Shown here one piece after another: positions 61,685 to 64,000 of a stretch of 64,000 nucleotides of DNA. The DNA lies in assembly GCA_025602915.1 (NCBI GenBank), contig JAHLJZ010000025.1:1-64000 (forward strand), read 5' to 3'. Position 1 is the stretch's first letter; each line of letters begins with the position of its first letter. The notes beneath the pieces are model-generated. The model saw only the letters and a list, made by a program, of their open reading frames with translations, searched no databases and had not been told where the DNA came from. The translations under genes and the position numbers were made by a program. Source of the DNA: Paraphysoderma sedebokerense (taxonomy: Eukaryota > Blastocladiomycota > Physodermatomycetes > Physodermatales > Physodermataceae).

Positions 61685-62537
61685 ATGAACGTCTTACTCT
61701 GCGCTCAAGTGTACGCAGTTATCGTAACCCTTTTATTCACAATTACCTTTTGGCGTCTTCATTATGCTACCTTTGCCATTATGTCCTTGGATGATCTAAG
61801 TTCCCCTGAAGTTGTCGCAAAGCCGCAGAGACGCCAACCTCCATATCACTCCTACATTTGTCTTGTCCCAGTGAACTATGTATCGGAATTAAGTGTCGAT
61901 GATTTCCCTGTTATGTATAATCCCAGTACCAACAAAGTCCTTGGAGAACAAAGACACAGTCGCAAAGGGAGAAAACGACGAAGAAAACGTAGAGGACCAA
62001 CGATATTCCGTTCTCAAGATATCCAGCAAGCCGTTCAATATGCTAGAACTTACAAGTTCAAGTCAGTTTCTAAAAAACATACAATGTATCCTCATTATTT
62101 CGGAAATCAAGAAAACATCGATTTCCCCGAAGACAATTGTTACGATGACGGCGAAACAGTGGATCTAGATTCGTCTTTAGATTTTCAAGACCCCGAGAAC
62201 GAATTAAGTAACGGCGTTGAAGTCATTGAAGCGGATAATGGAGAAAAGACAACGAAAAGAAATGTGTTGTTTGAGTATCCTTTGTTAAAAAACTATAAAA
62301 TTATACGAGAACAGGTACCTGTCTTTTCGCGCTTTATAAGTATTCAGATTTCACCCGTCTAACCATCTTTTCTAATTATAAATAACTCCGATTTGCTAGA
62401 CCGGTCCCGCCTATGCAACTGGTCACGCTGGGATGTATCGAATAATATTAAACCATAAGCGTCAATTATGCGGAGTGATATTGCACAGTCGCGGCGGTAA
62501 ATTTTTTAAGAATGCTTGTAAATGCGTTGGTTGTTGA
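61685..62537 (+). CDS. RNase T1/ribotoxin-superfamily guanyl RNase with N-terminal signal or anchor
   Basis: Two exons (61685-62314 and 62400-62537) joined in phase 0 give 255 aa. Residues 5-22 are a hydrophobic signal or signal-anchor. RNase-fold landmarks appear in order: helix-like FRSQDIQQAVQYARTYKFK (compare SSDVSTAQAAGYQL in RNase T1), YPHYF with His137, VLFEYPLL with Glu197, GMYRIIL with Arg224 and QLCGVILHS with His239. These match the catalytic His-Glu-Arg-His set of RNase T1 (40, 58, 77, 92). Spacing from Glu to Arg to the last His (27 and 15) fits the superfamily. Unusual are a very basic run at 93-103 (RKGRKRRRKRR) and an acidic insert of about 45 residues (148-190) between the first His and Glu. 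Loops longer than RNase T1 recall the ribotoxin branch, but the target is unknown. The gene looks whole. Confidence 0.72.
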
Positions 62538-62882
62538 AAAGCAACCACAGCGTGTATCTTGAGAATGCTTATATATTTTTGTTTGATGTGTTTAATATTT
62601 TAGTTGTAAACTGCTCTTGAATAAATTGCCAACCGGATTGTCCAGTAAATGTCAAGTCTTTCCTGCCCACCAAATAGTCGGCGGACTGCAGGTCTAAGTT
62701 GGAATAGAATACAGATGAACCACTATTATCTTCATTAAAGAAAACGTGTTGATGCGATTGTAGAGTACAAAGTTATGTCACAACTGAAATGTACAAACAA
62801 TATGCTAACAAGAAAAAAAACTACATTGATGATGCTATATCTAATTTTCTTCGGTTTTTATGAATACGAATTACTCAATACG
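62538..62882. other. Convergent intergenic region
   Basis: Lies between the RNase-like stop and the TCP11-like stop. AT-rich; I see no gene, RNA or repeat in it. Confidence 0.5.
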
Positions 62883-64000
62883 CTATTTGCCTTTTTTCTC
62901 TTTCCATTCTTTCACAATGATATCGTAAACGCTACTATAAGTCCGCCTATTGTGCTCGGCCAAGACTTTTACTCGTTCAGCTAAATCAAGAATTTCTTCT
63001 TCAAGTTCACTAAGCCCATACTTGCGAAGAATTTCCGCAGATAATTTTGTACCTTTCAACGGGTTAACTTCCTTTTGATCAGGATTGGTAATTGTTTGGT
63101 TTGTGCTAGAGGTACCAGAATCAGACGAAGAGGATGACGATGAAGAAACAGAGGAGGAGGTAGAAGTTGTTGAAGCTGGTGACGTTGAAGTGTTTGGATT
63201 CGGAGGCGTGCCACCATCAGCCAAGTACAATTTCAGCACTTCCCCAACACGCTTCATTATCACTTCAAAGAGAGGACTGTCAAAACTTAAAGTTTTATCT
63301 ACCAGGTTACCGACCATTTTTGTTTCTGCTGCACCAAATGGTTTAGCTCGAATTTCTCCAGCCTTTTGAGTTATTGCTAACACTACATTCTCCATTGTTG
63401 TTTCAGAGTCGTTTAGTAAGATCCATAATTGTTTTTTGAGTTGAATAATATGATCAGGAGTTGCTTTCGGCCCTGATGACTGTCGGAAGAGCAGCAGAAG
63501 TGAACACATGATGGAAATGTCTTGGTAGTCATTGTGAAAAGTTGTTAGTCGGGTAGAATCCATGCGGAACGTCTCCGGAATGACGTGAGTCGAATCGGGA
63601 TGCGAAAGATCCGGGGATGCAATCAAGTTGATGAGTGCTGAAAAATATAGGGATTGTTTGATGATGGTAGAATAAAAATCGAGAATTTAAGTGAGTGATT
63701 TGTGTATTTTCATAACTCATATACTATTGTAATCAATTACCATCTGTGAATACTTCAGAGTACGGTTTCGTGTCTGCAGCCTGCTCGCAAGCATTCTCCA
63801 GCCACTTTGTCGTCTCTTCAATTGATACTGTTTTTGAGTCAAGTTGTTCTTTAAAGCACTTCCATTCAAATTCTGCAGCGTTTTCGATAATCCACGGTCG
63901 CAACTTTTTCAAATGATGATTCGCGAAATCCTTCATGATTCACGTAGTTAGACATTGCGGCAGACTGATCAAAGAACTAAATGTAAATCAGAAAGCAAAA
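62883..64000 (-). CDS. TCP11/Sok1 family protein, 5' end beyond window edge
   Basis: TCP11-domain proteins (yeast Sok1) are linked to cAMP/PKA signalling. The visible coding sequence has DFANHHLKKLRPWIIENAAEFEWKCFKEQLD...TTKWLENA, corresponding to the middle of the domain. After an intron comes ALINLIASPDLSHPDSTHVIPETFRMDSTRLTTFHNDYQDISIMCSLLLLFRQ, matching the family's RLDxxRLxxxxxxxQDLxxxxxxxLL block. A Ser-rich linker and a helical C-terminus (LRKYGLSELEEEILDLAERVKVLAEHNRRTY) follow. The family's N-terminal part is absent. An in-frame stop lies just before the Met at 63936, and CTAAC about 17 nt before AAG|GATTTC suggests a branch point and splice acceptor near 63931. So the exon probably begins there and the gene continues past 64000. 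Confidence 0.78.

Noticed and set aside
1-64000. Transposons, retroelements, viral remnants, CRISPR arrays, prokaryotic operons
   Set aside because: No reverse transcriptase, integrase, transposase, capsid or long terminal repeat signature seen in any frame; genes are spliced eukaryotic host genes.

Overview
This window is nuclear DNA of a fungus, most likely a zoosporic (flagellated, chytrid-type) lineage. It is gene-dense and intron-rich, with GT-AG introns mostly about 50-110 nt, and intergenic gaps mostly under 600 nt. Fungal markers are a yeast-type CDP-DAG phosphatidylserine synthase (Cho1), a Sog2 LRR protein, a DUF3605/Gig1 protein and a fungal-type guanyl RNase. A radial-spoke protein (RSPH14) argues for a motile cilium. 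Several genes lost from most Dikarya but known from animals (CDKAL1, ITFG2, AARSD1, INPP4, lysyl oxidase) fit an early-diverging fungus. I see no transposon, viral element, tRNA or rRNA gene, or CRISPR.

Layout, left to right. 1-3626: head-to-head tRNA 2-thiouridylase (TRMU, cut by the left edge) and an RluA-family pseudouridine synthase. 4171-11840: four minus-strand genes (CTDSPL2-like phosphatase, cofilin, secreted lysyl oxidase, CDKAL1 methylthiotransferase). 11969-19801: four plus-strand genes (Cho1, API5-like, unknown lysine-rich protein, RSPH14). 20082-23252: divergent U1A/U2B'' and AARSD1. 23612-31810: minus-strand DDB1 and SART1/Snu66. 32101-36409: a PH-C2-INPP4 phosphatase. 36957-41006: divergent V-ATPase subunit B and EBP2. 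41233-44994: trimodular TYW4. 45084-51980: divergent ITFG2 and a LIG4-like ligase. 52195-58248: DUF3605, Sog2 and Gcn20/ABCF3. 58427-62537: a type II membrane glycosyltransferase-like protein divergent from an RNase T1/ribotoxin-superfamily protein. 62883-64000: a TCP11/Sok1 gene cut by the right edge.

The genes form no operon, but themes recur. Five encode tRNA modification or quality-control proteins (TRMU, Pus9-type, CDKAL1, AARSD1, TYW4). Many are housekeeping RNA-processing genes. Head-to-head pairs share short promoters, and a CACGTG element sits about 75-180 bp upstream of many start codons.

All exon joins were made by eye from splice signals plus reading frame and family conservation. 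Internal boundaries are therefore approximate; gene extents are better supported than individual exons.
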